Shown here: piece by piece, positions 38,745 through 47,608 of the stretch
How positions within the stretch are numbered: the stretch's first letter is position 1
Layout of the letters: every line of letters starts with the position of its first letter
Source: Streptomyces albireticuli
GTDB lineage: Bacteria > Actinomycetota > Actinomycetes > Streptomycetales > Streptomycetaceae
Assembly (NCBI RefSeq): GCF_002192455.1
Contig: NZ_CP021744.1
Span: forward strand, 3,502,001 to 3,566,000
Direction: 5' to 3'
Length of the DNA stretch: 64,000 nt
Notes under the pieces: model-generated
What the model saw: only the letters and a program-made list of their open reading frames with translations
Database searches by the model: none
What the model was told of the DNA's origin: nothing
Program-made: the position numbers and the translations under genes

Positions 38745-39959
38745 TCAGGAAACGGGATCGAGAAGTGCGTCGAAAGCGGTGGAGAGCAGGCGCCAGGCAT
38801 CCGGGCCCGCCGCGTATTCGGCGTCGGTCAGCAGGCACGACTCCAGCAGCGAGCGGAGCCCTTCGCGGTCGAGACCGGGCGAGGTGAAGGTGAGGTGCTG
38901 GATCCGGTCGCCGTGCTCGGGGTGCCAGTCCAGCGCGGCGGCCACCCGGCGGGAGGCGGGCTCCATCTCCCAGGCGGCGTCCGGCAGGGCGGCCAGCCAG
39001 GGCCCGGCGCCCTCGACGCACAGGGCGCCGCCGGCCGCGTCCCAGGCGAGCAGAGTGTCCGGCCGGTCGGCGAGCCAGAACCGGCCCCGGCTGCGGGCGG
39101 CGGCGCAGGTGAGATCCTCCAGCGCCGCGTACAGCCGCCCGGGGTGGAAGGGGCGGCGCTCCTTCCATACGAGCGTGGTGACGCCGTCCGCGTCGGCCTC
39201 CTGCGGCAGCAGCGCGCAGGCGGGGTGCTGCCGGTCGGCGGCCGCCTCCACGTCGAACCCGGCGACGGCCGCGGCGGCCAGGTCGACGGACTCGGCCGGG
39301 ATCCTGCGGGCGGTGGGGACGAGCTGGTCGAGCAGGGCGAAGTCGACGGCGTCGGCGGGCTCGACGGGGGTGCCGAACGCGGTGGGCTCCTCGTCGGACG
39401 GGGCACCGGGGCGCGGGGCGGAGGTGTCCGTCACCAGCGCGAGCACGTTCGCGTACTCCAGCTGACGGGCGAAGGTGTCCGCGACCGTCCGCCGGTCGGT
39501 GGCGGCGGCCTGAAGGCCGGCCTCGGTGAGGTCGTCACCGCAGCCGAGGGCGGGCAGCACCAGGGCCGGGTCCACGGCCGTGACGACCCCGGTGAGCCGT
39601 ACGCGCTCGCCGCCGTGGGCGGCCACGACCTCGGCCATGGCCTTCGGCTCGACGGAGTCCCACAGCTCGACGACGGCGAGCCGGCACCCGCCGCCGACGG
39701 CGAGCCGCTCCAGCTCGGGCACCAGGTCCTCGCGCAGGGCGCAGCAGGCGCAGTCGTTGACCAGCGGCGTCTCCCCCTCGTCGAGGGTGCCCGAGCGGTC
39801 CCGTACGGTCCGGCGAACCGTTCCGGCGGCGGCGGTCGCCAGGTCGTGGTGGAGGGCGACGCTGCCCGGCACGGTGTGCAGCAGCCGGTCGACCGTGGCG
39901 CGGCGGGCGTCCGCGTGCAGACCACCCACCAGCACCACGGACAGCGGGCCGGACGACAT
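38745..39959 (-). CDS. COG0523/CobW-like protein with a lost P-loop
   Basis: 404 residues, placed within the zinc-starvation operon where COG0523 putative zinc chaperones are normal. The CxCC zinc motif is present (NDCACCALREDLVPELE), as are VVELWDSVEPKAMAEV and the CobW C-terminal region with RFWLADRP. The N-terminal loop that should read GxxGSGKTT is VGGLHADARRATVDRLL, without the Lys-Thr/Ser of Walker A, so GTP hydrolysis is doubtful. Its ATG overlaps the L31 stop by one base. Confidence 0.9.
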   Translation of the reverse strand: MSSGPLSVVLVGGLHADARRATVDRLLHTVPGSVALHHDLATAAAGTVRRTVRDRSGTLDEGETPLVNDCACCALREDLVPELERLAVGGGCRLAVVELWDSVEPKAMAEVVAAHGGERVRLTGVVTAVDPALVLPALGCGDDLTEAGLQAAATDRRTVADTFARQLEYANVLALVTDTSAPRPGAPSDEEPTAFGTPVEPADAVDFALLDQLVPTARRIPAESVDLAAAAVAGFDVEAAADRQHPACALLPQEADADGVTTLVWKERRPFHPGRLYAALEDLTCAAARSRGRFWLADRPDTLLAWDAAGGALCVEGAGPWLAALPDAAWEMEPASRRVAAALDWHPEHGDRIQHLTFTSPGLDREGLRSLLESCLLTDAEYAAGPDAWRLLSTAFDALLDPVS

Positions 39960-40213
39960 CAGCGGGTCCCGCGGCCGCCGTAGCGGCGCTCGAAGCGCTC
40001 GACCCGGCCGGCGGTGTCCAGGACGCGGGCCGTGCCCGTGTAGAAGGGATGGCTCGCCGAGGAGATCTCCACGTCGACGACCGGGTAGGTGTTGCCGTCC
40101 TCCCACTCGACGGTCTTGTCGCTGGTGGCCGTGGAACGGGTGAGGAAGGCGAAGTTCGCGGCGCGGTCACGGAAGACGACCGGGCCGTAGGGCGGGTGGA
40201 TGCCGGGCTGCAT
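39959..40213 (-). CDS. rpmE2: 50S ribosomal protein L31 type B
   Basis: 84 residues: [54 protein letters not shown]. The zinc-binding cysteines of type A L31 are absent. Replaces zinc-containing L31 under zinc limitation, releasing zinc. Coupled to the CobW-like gene downstream (TGATG). Confidence 0.97.
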   Translation of the reverse strand: MQPGIHPPYGPVVFRDRAANFAFLTRSTATSDKTVEWEDGNTYPVVDVEISSASHPFYTGTARVLDTAGRVERFERRYGGRGTR

Positions 40214-40218
40214 GGCGC

Positions 40219-40383
40219 TCAGCGCTCCTCTCGGAAGGTGACGTGACGGCCGGCGACCGGGTCGTACTTGCGCAGTTCCATGCGGTCGGGGTCGTTACGG
40301 CGGTTCTTTCGGGTGACGTAGGTGTAGCCGGTCCCCGCGGTGGACCGGAGCTTGATGACGGGGCGTAGCTCGTTGCGGGCCAT
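40219..40383 (-). CDS. rpmG2: 50S ribosomal protein L33, zinc-independent
   Basis: 54 residues, too short for most ORF lists: [19 protein letters not shown], then [21 protein letters not shown] and [14 protein letters not shown]. No cysteine. First gene of the minus-strand arm, starting 14 nt from the Zur-type operator; L31 follows after 5 nt. Confidence 0.95.
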   Translation of the reverse strand: MARNELRPVIKLRSTAGTGYTYVTRKNRRNDPDRMELRKYDPVAGRHVTFREER

Positions 40384-40396
40384 GGGGGCTACTATA

Positions 40397-40418
40397 CAGA
40401 AATGGTTTCCATTTTCAT
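40397..40418. promoter_or_regulatory. Zur-type operator between divergent ribosomal operons
   Basis: On the minus strand the sequence reads tgaaaatgg-aa-accatttctg, an inverted repeat close to the actinomycete Zur box (TGAAAATGATTTTCA-like). It sits in the 74-nt gap between rpmG2 and rpmB2, placed to repress both when zinc is plentiful. The tract is strikingly AT-rich for this genome. Confidence 0.85.
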
Positions 40419-40457
40419 TAGGCTCGTGAGGGCCGCCCCCGATCCGGAGGTCTGACC

Positions 40458-40694
40458 ATGTCCGCCCACTGTCAACTCACCGGCCGCAAGCCCGGCTTCG
40501 GCAACACCATCTCCCACTCCCACCGGCGCACCTCCCGCCGCTTCGACCCCAACATCCAGCGCAAGCGCTACTGGCTCGCGAGCGAGGGCCGCCATGTGCG
40601 GCTGACGCTGAGCGCGAAGGGGATCAAGACGGTCGACACGATCGGCGTCGAGGCGGCCGTGGCCCGCATCCGTGCCCGAGGGGGGAAGGTCTGA
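40458..40694 (+). CDS. rpmB2: 50S ribosomal protein L28, zinc-independent
   Basis: 78 residues: [30 protein letters not shown]. Only one Cys remains of the zinc site. First gene of the plus arm of the Zur-type cluster; its stop overlaps rpsN2 (TGATG). Confidence 0.96.
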   Translation: MSAHCQLTGRKPGFGNTISHSHRRTSRRFDPNIQRKRYWLASEGRHVRLTLSAKGIKTVDTIGVEAAVARIRARGGKV

Positions 40695-40999
40695 TGGCGA
40701 AGAAGAGCAAGATCGCGAAGAACGAGCAGCGGCGGCTGACGGTCGCCCGCTACGCGGCCCGCCGCGCCCTGCTGAAGGCGGTCGTCCGCGATCAGCGGGC
40801 ACCGGAGGAGGAGCGCCTGGCCGCCCAGCGCGAGCTGCGGCGCCAGCCGCGTGACGCGAGCGCGACCCGGATCCGCAACCGGGACGCGGTGGACGGCCGC
40901 CCACGCGGCTACTTCCGCTCCTTCGGGCTGTCCCGGGTCAACCTCCGCGAACAGGCCCACGCGGGGTACCTGCCGGGGGTGCGCAAGTCCAGCTGGTAG
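40694..40999 (+). CDS. rpsN2: 30S ribosomal protein S14, zinc-independent
   Basis: 101 residues, the long S14 type without the zinc ribbon: [51 protein letters not shown]. Coupled to L28. Confidence 0.97.
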   Translation: MAKKSKIAKNEQRRLTVARYAARRALLKAVVRDQRAPEEERLAAQRELRRQPRDASATRIRNRDAVDGRPRGYFRSFGLSRVNLREQAHAGYLPGVRKSSW

Positions 41000-41004
41000 C
41001 CGCC

Positions 41005-41220
41005 GAGGCGCCGGACGGGCTCTGCGCTGGCCGCCCCGGCCCTTCGGATGAGGGCGACCTCGGCGGATCGAGCCCGTCCGGCGTTTGTGGGCCCCCGTCT
41101 CGGCCGGTCCGGCGTTCGAGGACACCGCGTCTCAGCCCGTCCGGCGTTTGAGGACACCGCGCGGCAGCGCGGAAAAGGGGGGCCCGGGGGCGCAGCCCCC
41201 GGTTACGGGAAGGGGGGTAG
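41005..41220. repeat. Cluster of intergenic repeat modules
   Basis: Three copies of ccgtccggcgtttgaggacaccgcg or close variants start at 41073, 41104 and 41136. They are followed by gcagcgcggaaaagg and the palindromic ggggcccgggggcgcagccccc. The same modules are found near 5.1 kb and 16.8 kb. The 247-nt gap holds no gene. Confidence 0.8.
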
Positions 41221-41246
41221 GGGAGAACCCCCACCCCCGCCCACCC

Positions 41247-41582
41247 CTACCGCGTCGGCAGCAGCAGCAACTGATCCGCGTAACACCAAGCCCAGTCCTC
41301 CCCGGGCTCGAACGACCGCGCGAGATCGTGCCCGGGCTCCGCACGCGCGTGCCCCGCCGCGTGCCGGTTCGGCGAACTGTCGCAGCAGCCGATGTGCCCG
41401 CAGGTCAGGCACTCGCGCAGATGGACCCAGGTGCCGCCGGTGCGCAGGCAGTCCTCACAGCCCTCCGTCGTGCTCGGCGCCACCTCGCGTGCCTCGCCCA
41501 GGTGGGCGCAGGCACGGTCCGTGGGCCGGCCCTCGACGTCGGCGGTGACCTGCCAGGCCGGGCGGCCGGTCGGCTCGCTCAT
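41247..41582 (-). CDS. UBP-type zinc finger protein
   Basis: 111 residues. Cys/His pattern CAHLGE ... CEDCLRTGGTWVHLRECLTCGHIGCCDSSPNRHAAGHARAEPGHD matches the ZnF-UBP fold known from ubiquitin hydrolases and also found alone in actinomycetes. It binds zinc structurally; partner unknown. Start ATG 41582 or GTG 41591. Confidence 0.9.
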   Translation of the reverse strand: MSEPTGRPAWQVTADVEGRPTDRACAHLGEAREVAPSTTEGCEDCLRTGGTWVHLRECLTCGHIGCCDSSPNRHAAGHARAEPGHDLARSFEPGEDWAWCYADQLLLLPTR

Positions 41583-41672
41583 ACCTTTCACCCTAGGCCG
41601 GACGGCGGCACCGCGCGCGGCGGAAGCCGAGGTCAGGGCCCGTTGTCAGACCCCGCTGGCAGACTCACGGAC

Positions 41673-43358
41673 ATGAGGTGGGCGGTGGCGGAGACGGGCG
41701 ACGGGGGTGTCCGTCTCCGCCCCGTCGACCCCTCGGGAGCACCGGCCGGCCCGGTGGAGTCCGCGGCCGGCCTGGCCGAGGCCGTGCGGTCCCGGCCGGA
41801 GGCCGAGCGGTGGGTGTGGCGGTCCACCGCGGAGGCGTATCCCCGGCTGCTCGCGGCCGGCGTCCGGGTCGACCGCTGTCATGACGTGGAGGCCGCCGAG
41901 GCGCTGCTCATGGGCCACGCCGAGGGCCAGTCGGGCCAGTCCCGGTCGCTCGCGGCGGCCTGGGCGCGGCTGCACGGCCTGGCCGTGCCCGCCGATCCGC
42001 CCGCGCGGGCGGCCGGGGGCCAGCCGTCGCTGTTCGAGCCCGGCCCGGTGCCGCTCCCGGCCGGCACCGACCCGCTGGAGGCCCTGGTCGCGGTGCACGC
42101 CGGGCAGCTCGCCCGCGCGGACGCCACCGAGCACCCGGGCCGGATGCGGCTGCTGATGGCGCTGGAGTCGGCGGGCACCCTGGTCGCGGCCGAGATGAAC
42201 CGCGCGGGCCTGCCCTGGCGGGCCGACCTGCACCACGAGCTGCTCACGGAGCTGCTCGGCGAGCGCTATCCGGGCGGCCTGGAGCCCCGGCGGCTGACGG
42301 AGCTGGCCGAGGAGGTGTCGCGGGCCTTCGGCGGGGACGTCCGCGTCCGGCCCGATCTGGCGACCGACATCGTCAAGGCCTTCGCCCGGCAGGGCATCCG
42401 GATCTCCTCCACCCGCGCCTGGGAGCTGGAGCGGCTCGACCACCCGGCCGTGGAGCCCCTGCTGCGCTACAAGAAGCTGTACCGCCTGCACACCGCGCAC
42501 GGCTGGTCCTGGCTCCAGACCTGGGTGCGGGACGGGCGGTTCCGCCCCGGGTTCGTCCCGGCCGGCTCGGTCACCGGCCGCTGGACCACCAACGGCGGCG
42601 GCGCCCTCCAGATCCCCCGGGTGGTCCGGCGCGCGGTCGTCGCCGACCCCGGGTGGCGGCTCGTCGTCGCCGACGCCGACCAGATGGAGCCGCGGATCCT
42701 CGCCGCCGTCTCCCGGGACCCCGGCCTGATGGAGGTCGCCGCCGACGACCGCGACCTCTACACCAGCCTGTCCGACCGCGCCTTCTCGGGCGACCGCGAG
42801 CAGGCCAAGCTCGCGCTGCTCGGCGCGGTCTACGGCCAGACGTCCGGCGACGGCCTGAAGAACCTCGCCGACCTGCGGCGCCGCTTCCCCGCCGCCGTCG
42901 CCCTGGTCGACGAGGCGGCCCGCGCGGGCGAGGAGGGCCGGCTCGTCCGGACCTGGCTCGGCCGCACCTGCCCGCCCGCCTCCACCGCGACGCCCGACGA
43001 GGCGGGCATCCCCCAGGAGGAGGACACCACGGACGACCCGCGGGCCCACGGCGGCGGCGCCGCGAGCCGCGCCCGGGGCCGCTTCACCCGCAATTTCGTC
43101 GTCCAGGGCAGCGCCGCCGACTGGGCGCTGGCGATGCTCGCCGCGCTGCGCCAGGAGCTCGCCGGCCTCCGCGCCGAGCTGGTCTTCTTCCAGCACGACG
43201 AGGTCATCGTGCACTGCCCGGAGGAGGAGGCGCCCGTCGTGACCGCGGCCGTCCGCACCGCCTCCGAGCGCGCCGGCCTGGTCTGCTTCGGCGATGTCCC
43301 GGCCCGCTTCCCCTTCACCACGGCCGTCGTGGAGTGCTACGCCGACGCCAAGGGCTGA
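41673..43358 (+). CDS. DNA polymerase I-like (family A) protein
   Basis: 561 residues, shorter than PolA. The N-terminal ~200 residues correspond to a 3'-5' exonuclease-like region without clear catalytic DxE. Family A palm motifs are present: motif A VVADADQMEPRILA, motif B EQAKLALLGAVYGQTSGDGLK and motif C FFQHDEVIVHC. This stand-alone bifunctional exonuclease/polymerase type is widespread in streptomycetes beside PolA and probably helps repair. ATG 41673 follows the 5' flank, which is open in frame far upstream. Confidence 0.92.
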   Translation: MRWAVAETGDGGVRLRPVDPSGAPAGPVESAAGLAEAVRSRPEAERWVWRSTAEAYPRLLAAGVRVDRCHDVEAAEALLMGHAEGQSGQSRSLAAAWARLHGLAVPADPPARAAGGQPSLFEPGPVPLPAGTDPLEALVAVHAGQLARADATEHPGRMRLLMALESAGTLVAAEMNRAGLPWRADLHHELLTELLGERYPGGLEPRRLTELAEEVSRAFGGDVRVRPDLATDIVKAFARQGIRISSTRAWELERLDHPAVEPLLRYKKLYRLHTAHGWSWLQTWVRDGRFRPGFVPAGSVTGRWTTNGGGALQIPRVVRRAVVADPGWRLVVADADQMEPRILAAVSRDPGLMEVAADDRDLYTSLSDRAFSGDREQAKLALLGAVYGQTSGDGLKNLADLRRRFPAAVALVDEAARAGEEGRLVRTWLGRTCPPASTATPDEAGIPQEEDTTDDPRAHGGGAASRARGRFTRNFVVQGSAADWALAMLAALRQELAGLRAELVFFQHDEVIVHCPEEEAPVVTAAVRTASERAGLVCFGDVPARFPFTTAVVECYADAKG

Positions 43359-43546
43359 GCGCCCCGGCCCACCCCGGCGGACGCCCCCCGGCCGGGCGCG
43401 CGCCGACTCGCGCTGACGGCACGTCACTGCCCCTCCCCCATGCGGCCCAGTTCAGCGGGCAGCGACACGCCGGGCCGCGCAGGATTGCCGGTGGGTCGTC
43501 GACACCCGGACGGCCCGTTCCGCCGGCCCCCTGGGGAGGACCCGTC

Positions 43547-44575
43547 GTGCTGTCCTACAGTCTTGACCAGCTGCGCCGTTGCACCGTCGCCGTCGACCTC
43601 GGGGCCGCGCGGACCCGCGTCTACGTCAGGGACACCGGGCTGATCGTGGACGAACCCAGCATCGCGGCCGTCAACACCCGCACGGGCTCCCTGATCGCGG
43701 TCGGTGCCATGGCCCAGGGCATGGCGGGCCGGACACCCCACCACATCCAGGTCGTACGCCCCATCTCCGGCGGCACCGTCGTCGACATCGAGATGGCCCA
43801 GCGCATGCTGCGCTTCCTCGTCCATCACAAGATCCGCCGGGCCTGGCGGCGCGGGCCGCTGCTGCGCGCGGCCGTCTGCCTGCCGCACGACGCCGAGCCG
43901 ATCGCCCAGCGCGCGGCCATCGAGACCCTGACGGGGCTGGGCGCGCGGCGCGTCGAGCTCGTCGACACCCTCGTCGCGGCGGCCGTCGGCTGCGGGCTGC
44001 CCGTGGAGCAGCCCGAGGCGACGATGATCGTGGTGTGCGGGGCGGCGTCCACGCAGGTGGCGGTGTTGTCCCTGGGCGCGATCGTGGCGGCGGAGAAGGT
44101 GCTGGTCGGCGGGGACGCCATCGACTACGCGGTGGTCCAGCACCTGCGCAGCCGGCACGAGCTGATGCTGCCGACGCAGGGCCTGCACCCGCTGCACCTG
44201 GCGCTGTCGGCGGATCCGGTGGAGGAGGGCGCGGAGGTCCGCGGCCGCGACGTGGCCACCGGGCTGTCCCGTACGGTCATGGTGAGCACCGCCCAGGTCC
44301 GCGAGGCCATCCAGACGCCGCTGACCGGGGTGATCGACGCGATCGGGCGGGTGCTGCGCGCCTGCCAGCCGGACCTGGTGGCGGACCTGGTGGAGCGCGG
44401 GGTGATGCTCGCGGGCGGCAGCGCGGTGCTGCCGGGCCTGGACCGCATGATCGCGGACGCCACGGGGATGACGGTCCGCATAGCGGAGAACCCGGACGTG
44501 TGCGCCGTGGTCGGTCTGGGCGCGATATTGGAGGGCAAGATCCGTCCGCTCCACCTGGAGCAGTTGCGCACCTGA
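43547..44575 (+). CDS. MreB/Mbl-like actin-fold protein
   Basis: 342 residues. ATP-site motifs: phosphate-1 VAVDLGAARTRVYV, phosphate-2-like MIVVCGAASTQVAVLSLG, adenosine motif GVMLAGGSAVLPGLDRM, and KIRRAWRRGPLLRAAVCLPHDAEP like MreB's PSG region. GTG 43547 is fixed by GGGGAGGA ending 6 nt upstream. There is no mreC/mreD nearby, so it is a stand-alone paralogue. In Streptomyces MreB-like proteins act in sporulation wall synthesis; that role is inferred. Confidence 0.9.
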   Translation: MLSYSLDQLRRCTVAVDLGAARTRVYVRDTGLIVDEPSIAAVNTRTGSLIAVGAMAQGMAGRTPHHIQVVRPISGGTVVDIEMAQRMLRFLVHHKIRRAWRRGPLLRAAVCLPHDAEPIAQRAAIETLTGLGARRVELVDTLVAAAVGCGLPVEQPEATMIVVCGAASTQVAVLSLGAIVAAEKVLVGGDAIDYAVVQHLRSRHELMLPTQGLHPLHLALSADPVEEGAEVRGRDVATGLSRTVMVSTAQVREAIQTPLTGVIDAIGRVLRACQPDLVADLVERGVMLAGGSAVLPGLDRMIADATGMTVRIAENPDVCAVVGLGAILEGKIRPLHLEQLRT

Positions 44576-44781
44576 GCCGGCACGGACCGCACGGCCCGCA
44601 CCGCGCGTACGCCAAGTACCGCACGCACACCGCCCACCGCACGTACACCGGGCACCGCACGTACACCCCCTCCCCCACCCGCTCCTGAAAGTCCGCCGCC
44701 GCCTTTTTGCCCCTTTGGGAACTTCTTTACCGCTCGGAACAGTTCTGTCTGTGCACCCCTGATTGACGAGGAGATACACAG

Positions 44782-45237
44782 ATGGCGCTCTGGGACCGGC
44801 TCAAGGACTCCGCGGTGACGATGCAGGGTCAGCTGGTGGCGAAGAAGAACGACCTGAAGAGCGGCGCATTCCGTGACGCGAGCATGGCAATGTGCGCACT
44901 GGTGGCCGCCGCTGACGGTTCGATCGACGCTTCGGAGCGGCGGCGCGTGGCCTCGCTGATCGCCACCAACGACGTGCTCCAGAACTTCCCCGCCGACGAC
45001 CTTCAGGCGCGGTTCAACGACTACTGCCAGAAGCTGTCGACGGATTTCGACTTCGGCAAGGTCAGCATTCTTCAGACCATCGGCAAGGTGCAGAAGAAGC
45101 CCACCGAGGCGCGTGCGGTCATTCAGATCGGCATTGTGATCGGCGGCGCCGACGGCGACTTCGACAAGACGGAGCAGGCCGTGGTCCGCGAGGCGTGCTT
45201 CGCGGTGGGCATCGACCCGGCGGAGTTCGACCTCTAG
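44782..45237 (+). CDS. TerB-family (tellurite resistance) protein
   Basis: 151 residues, all-helical TerB domain with acidic metal-binding motifs: ALVAAADGSIDASERRRV and IGGADGDFDKTEQAVVREAC. TerB-like proteins bind divalent metal at the membrane and accompany stress-resistance clusters; no terC/terD is adjacent here. Clear ribosome site gaggag before ATG 44782. Confidence 0.93.
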   Translation: MALWDRLKDSAVTMQGQLVAKKNDLKSGAFRDASMAMCALVAAADGSIDASERRRVASLIATNDVLQNFPADDLQARFNDYCQKLSTDFDFGKVSILQTIGKVQKKPTEARAVIQIGIVIGGADGDFDKTEQAVVREACFAVGIDPAEFDL

Positions 45238-45253
45238 GCACTCCCGGCAGATG

Positions 45254-45286
45254 AAGCGCGGGCCACCCTTACGGTGGTCCGCGCTT
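45254..45286. terminator. Bidirectional terminator
   Basis: 14-bp stem aagcgcgggccacc / ggtggtccgcgctt with one wobble, 5-nt loop and tttt, between convergent terB and rppA. Confidence 0.85.
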
Positions 45287-45291
45287 TTCCG

Positions 45292-46389
45292 TCAGACCGG
45301 CAGCCCCACCGGCCGCAGGCCCCCGCGGCCGGCGGCCCTGCCGGGCTCGGTCCAGGTGCCCAGCGCGATCTCGGCCGTGATGCCCGGCCCGAAGCCGGCG
45401 ATGACGCCGCGCGCCGCGTGGTCGGCTCCGCCGTCCAGGAACAGCCGCTCCAGCGCGTCGAAGATGACCGCGCTGGCGATGTTGCCGCGCTCGGTGAGCG
45501 TGGCCCTGCTGTAGCGGAACATCTCCGGTGGCAGGTCCAGGTACTTGCACAGGTCGTCCAGGATCCGGGGGCCGCCGGCGTGGATGATGTAGAAGTCCAG
45601 CCCGGAGACGTCCCAGTCGTGAGGCTCGGCCATGGCGCGCATGGCCGGGGCGAGCATGGCCATCGTGCCGGGCACCCGCTTGTCCAGCATGAAGTGGAAT
45701 CCGGTGTCCCGGATGCCGTACGAGATCCACTCCTCGGTGTCGGGCACCAGGTGCGAGCCGTTCTGCTCCAGCCGGACCCCGACGCCGCCCTCGCCGCGCA
45801 CCACGGCGCAGGCGATGGCGTCGCCGAAGAGGCCGTTGGAGAGGAGGTTGCCGACGCCGAGGTCGGTGGGCTGATAGCAGAGCGAGCAGAACTCACAGGC
45901 CACGATCAGCACGTTCGCCCCGGGGTAGGCGTTGCAGAAGTCATGGGCGCGGTTGAGCGCCGCGCCGCCCGCGGCACAGCCGAGCTGGGCGATCGGCAAC
46001 TGCCGGGTCTCGGGCCGGAAGTCCATCGTGTTGATGAGCCAGGCGGTCATCGACGGCATCATGAAGCCCGTGCACGAGACATAGGCGATCATGTCGATGT
46101 CGCGGGCGGTGAGTTCGGCGTGGTCCAGCGCCCGGAGGATCACCTCGGGGACGCGCGCCTTGGCCTCGGCCTCGTAGCGGGCGTTGCGGGCGGTGAAGCC
46201 GGGGTGCTTGAGGGTGTCCTCGATGGGCTGCACCAGATGGCGGGTCTCCACACCCGTGTTGGCGATCAGGCGCAGCGCGAGCGGTAGCTGAGGATGGTCG
46301 GCGTGCAGGGTGCGGGCGAGCTCCAGGGTCTGCTCCCTGGTGATGATGTGCTCGGGGACCGCGATGGCCGGTCTGCACAGAGTTGCCAT
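45292..46389 (-). CDS. rppA: Type III polyketide synthase, RppA class
   Basis: 365 residues. RppA condenses five malonyl-CoA to 1,3,6,8-tetrahydroxynaphthalene, precursor of flaviolin and brown melanin-like pigment. Catalytic triad: Cys138 in AQLGCAAGG, His270 in IIHAGGPRIL, Asn303 in TERGNIAS. N-terminus MATLCRPAIAVPEH is nearly that of known RppA, as is SCTGFMMPS. AAGGAG 7 nt upstream of ATG. It follows a CYP158-like P450 after 10 nt in one operon. Confidence 0.96.
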   Translation of the reverse strand: MATLCRPAIAVPEHIITREQTLELARTLHADHPQLPLALRLIANTGVETRHLVQPIEDTLKHPGFTARNARYEAEAKARVPEVILRALDHAELTARDIDMIAYVSCTGFMMPSMTAWLINTMDFRPETRQLPIAQLGCAAGGAALNRAHDFCNAYPGANVLIVACEFCSLCYQPTDLGVGNLLSNGLFGDAIACAVVRGEGGVGVRLEQNGSHLVPDTEEWISYGIRDTGFHFMLDKRVPGTMAMLAPAMRAMAEPHDWDVSGLDFYIIHAGGPRILDDLCKYLDLPPEMFRYSRATLTERGNIASAVIFDALERLFLDGGADHAARGVIAGFGPGITAEIALGTWTEPGRAAGRGGLRPVGLPV

Positions 46390-46399
46390 GACGCACTCC

Positions 46400-47608
46400 T
46401 TACCAGGCGACCGGCAGGGTGAGCGGATAGCGCCAGATCGAGTTGGTGTTCCACCGCACCTCCTCCACCGGTACGGCGAGCCGCAGTTCAGGGAATCGGT
46501 GGAGCAGGGAACCGATGGAGACCTGGAGCACCATGCGGGCCAGATGGGACCCGAGGCAGTGGTGGCTGCCGTACCCGAACGCCATGTGGGGCAGCGGTTC
46601 GGCGCGCTCGAAGTCGAGGTCGTCCGGGCGGTCGTAGGCGAGCTCGTCGCGGTTGGCCGTCAGGTACGACACGTGGACCGTGTCTCCGGCCTTCACGGTG
46701 ACGCCGTCGAAGTCGACGTCCTCCAGGGCCACCCGGGGGATGCCGACCCCCTGGCGGAAGGGGATGTAGCGCAGCAGCTCCTCGATGGCCCGCGGCAGCA
46801 GGTCGGGACGGGCACGCAGCTGGGCCAGGTGCTCCGGGTACGTCAGCAGGGTGTAGACGATGTTGCTGATGTCGTACGTGGTGGTGTCGTGGCCGGTGAC
46901 GACCAGCAGCATGGCCAGTACCGACAACTCGGCCGGCTCCAGCGCCTCGTCGCCGATGCGGGCGGTGGCGAGCGCGCTGATCAGGTCCTCGCCCGGATTC
47001 CGGCGCCGCTCGGCGGTCAGCTCGTCGAAATAGCCGCGCAGCCCGGCCTTGGCCTCCGCCGCGGACTCCCTGTCGGCGGCGCTCATGGACATCATCGCCA
47101 TGGCCCAGCGGCGCAGTTGCGGGCGGTCCGCCTCGGGGACGTCCAGCAGCTCGCTGATCGTCATCAGCGGGATGCGGCCGGCCAGGTGCTCGGCCACGTC
47201 GGCCGGCGAGCCGTGCGCGGCCATCTCGTCCAGCAGGGCGTCGGTGGTGCGCTGCGTCCAGGGGCGCAGGGCCTCGACCTTCGGGGTGGTGAAGGCCTTG
47301 ATGATCAGCTTGCGGACCCGGTTGAGCGCGGGCGGGTCCATGAGATTGATCGCCTCGGACTGGGCGATGGGCGCGGGGGTGATCCGCGGGAAGTCCCGGC
47401 CGATCAGCGCGGCGCGGCTGAAGCGCTTGTCCGACGTCACCGTCTGGACGTCCGCGTAGCGCGTGACGAGCCAGCAGTCGCCCTCGCCGTACGGCATGAG
47501 GACGCGGGTGACGGGCGCTTCGGTGCGCATCCGGGTCATGAACGGATCGGGCTCCAGGGCCTCGTCATGTCGGAAGGGACACGTTCGAACGGAGTCCGAA
47601 GTGGTCAT
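46400..47608 (-). CDS. Cytochrome P450, CYP158-like
   Basis: 402 residues, soluble bacterial P450. Heme ligand Cys351 in FGYGSHHCLGSHLAR; I-helix VVTGHDTTTYD; ExxR in RAIEELLRYIPF. First gene of the P450-rppA operon. CYP158/P450mel enzymes couple flaviolin or tetrahydroxynaphthalene oxidatively to biaryl pigments, so the same is expected here. ATG 47608 has gggag about 7 nt upstream. Confidence 0.94.
   Translation of the reverse strand: MTTSDSVRTCPFRHDEALEPDPFMTRMRTEAPVTRVLMPYGEGDCWLVTRYADVQTVTSDKRFSRAALIGRDFPRITPAPIAQSEAINLMDPPALNRVRKLIIKAFTTPKVEALRPWTQRTTDALLDEMAAHGSPADVAEHLAGRIPLMTISELLDVPEADRPQLRRWAMAMMSMSAADRESAAEAKAGLRGYFDELTAERRRNPGEDLISALATARIGDEALEPAELSVLAMLLVVTGHDTTTYDISNIVYTLLTYPEHLAQLRARPDLLPRAIEELLRYIPFRQGVGIPRVALEDVDFDGVTVKAGDTVHVSYLTANRDELAYDRPDDLDFERAEPLPHMAFGYGSHHCLGSHLARMVLQVSIGSLLHRFPELRLAVPVEEVRWNTNSIWRYPLTLPVAW

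Noticed and set aside
44579..44684. Short degenerate repeats (accgcacgtacacc) after the MreB-like gene
   Set aside because: Too few and irregular for CRISPR; probably simple-sequence drift in an intergenic region.
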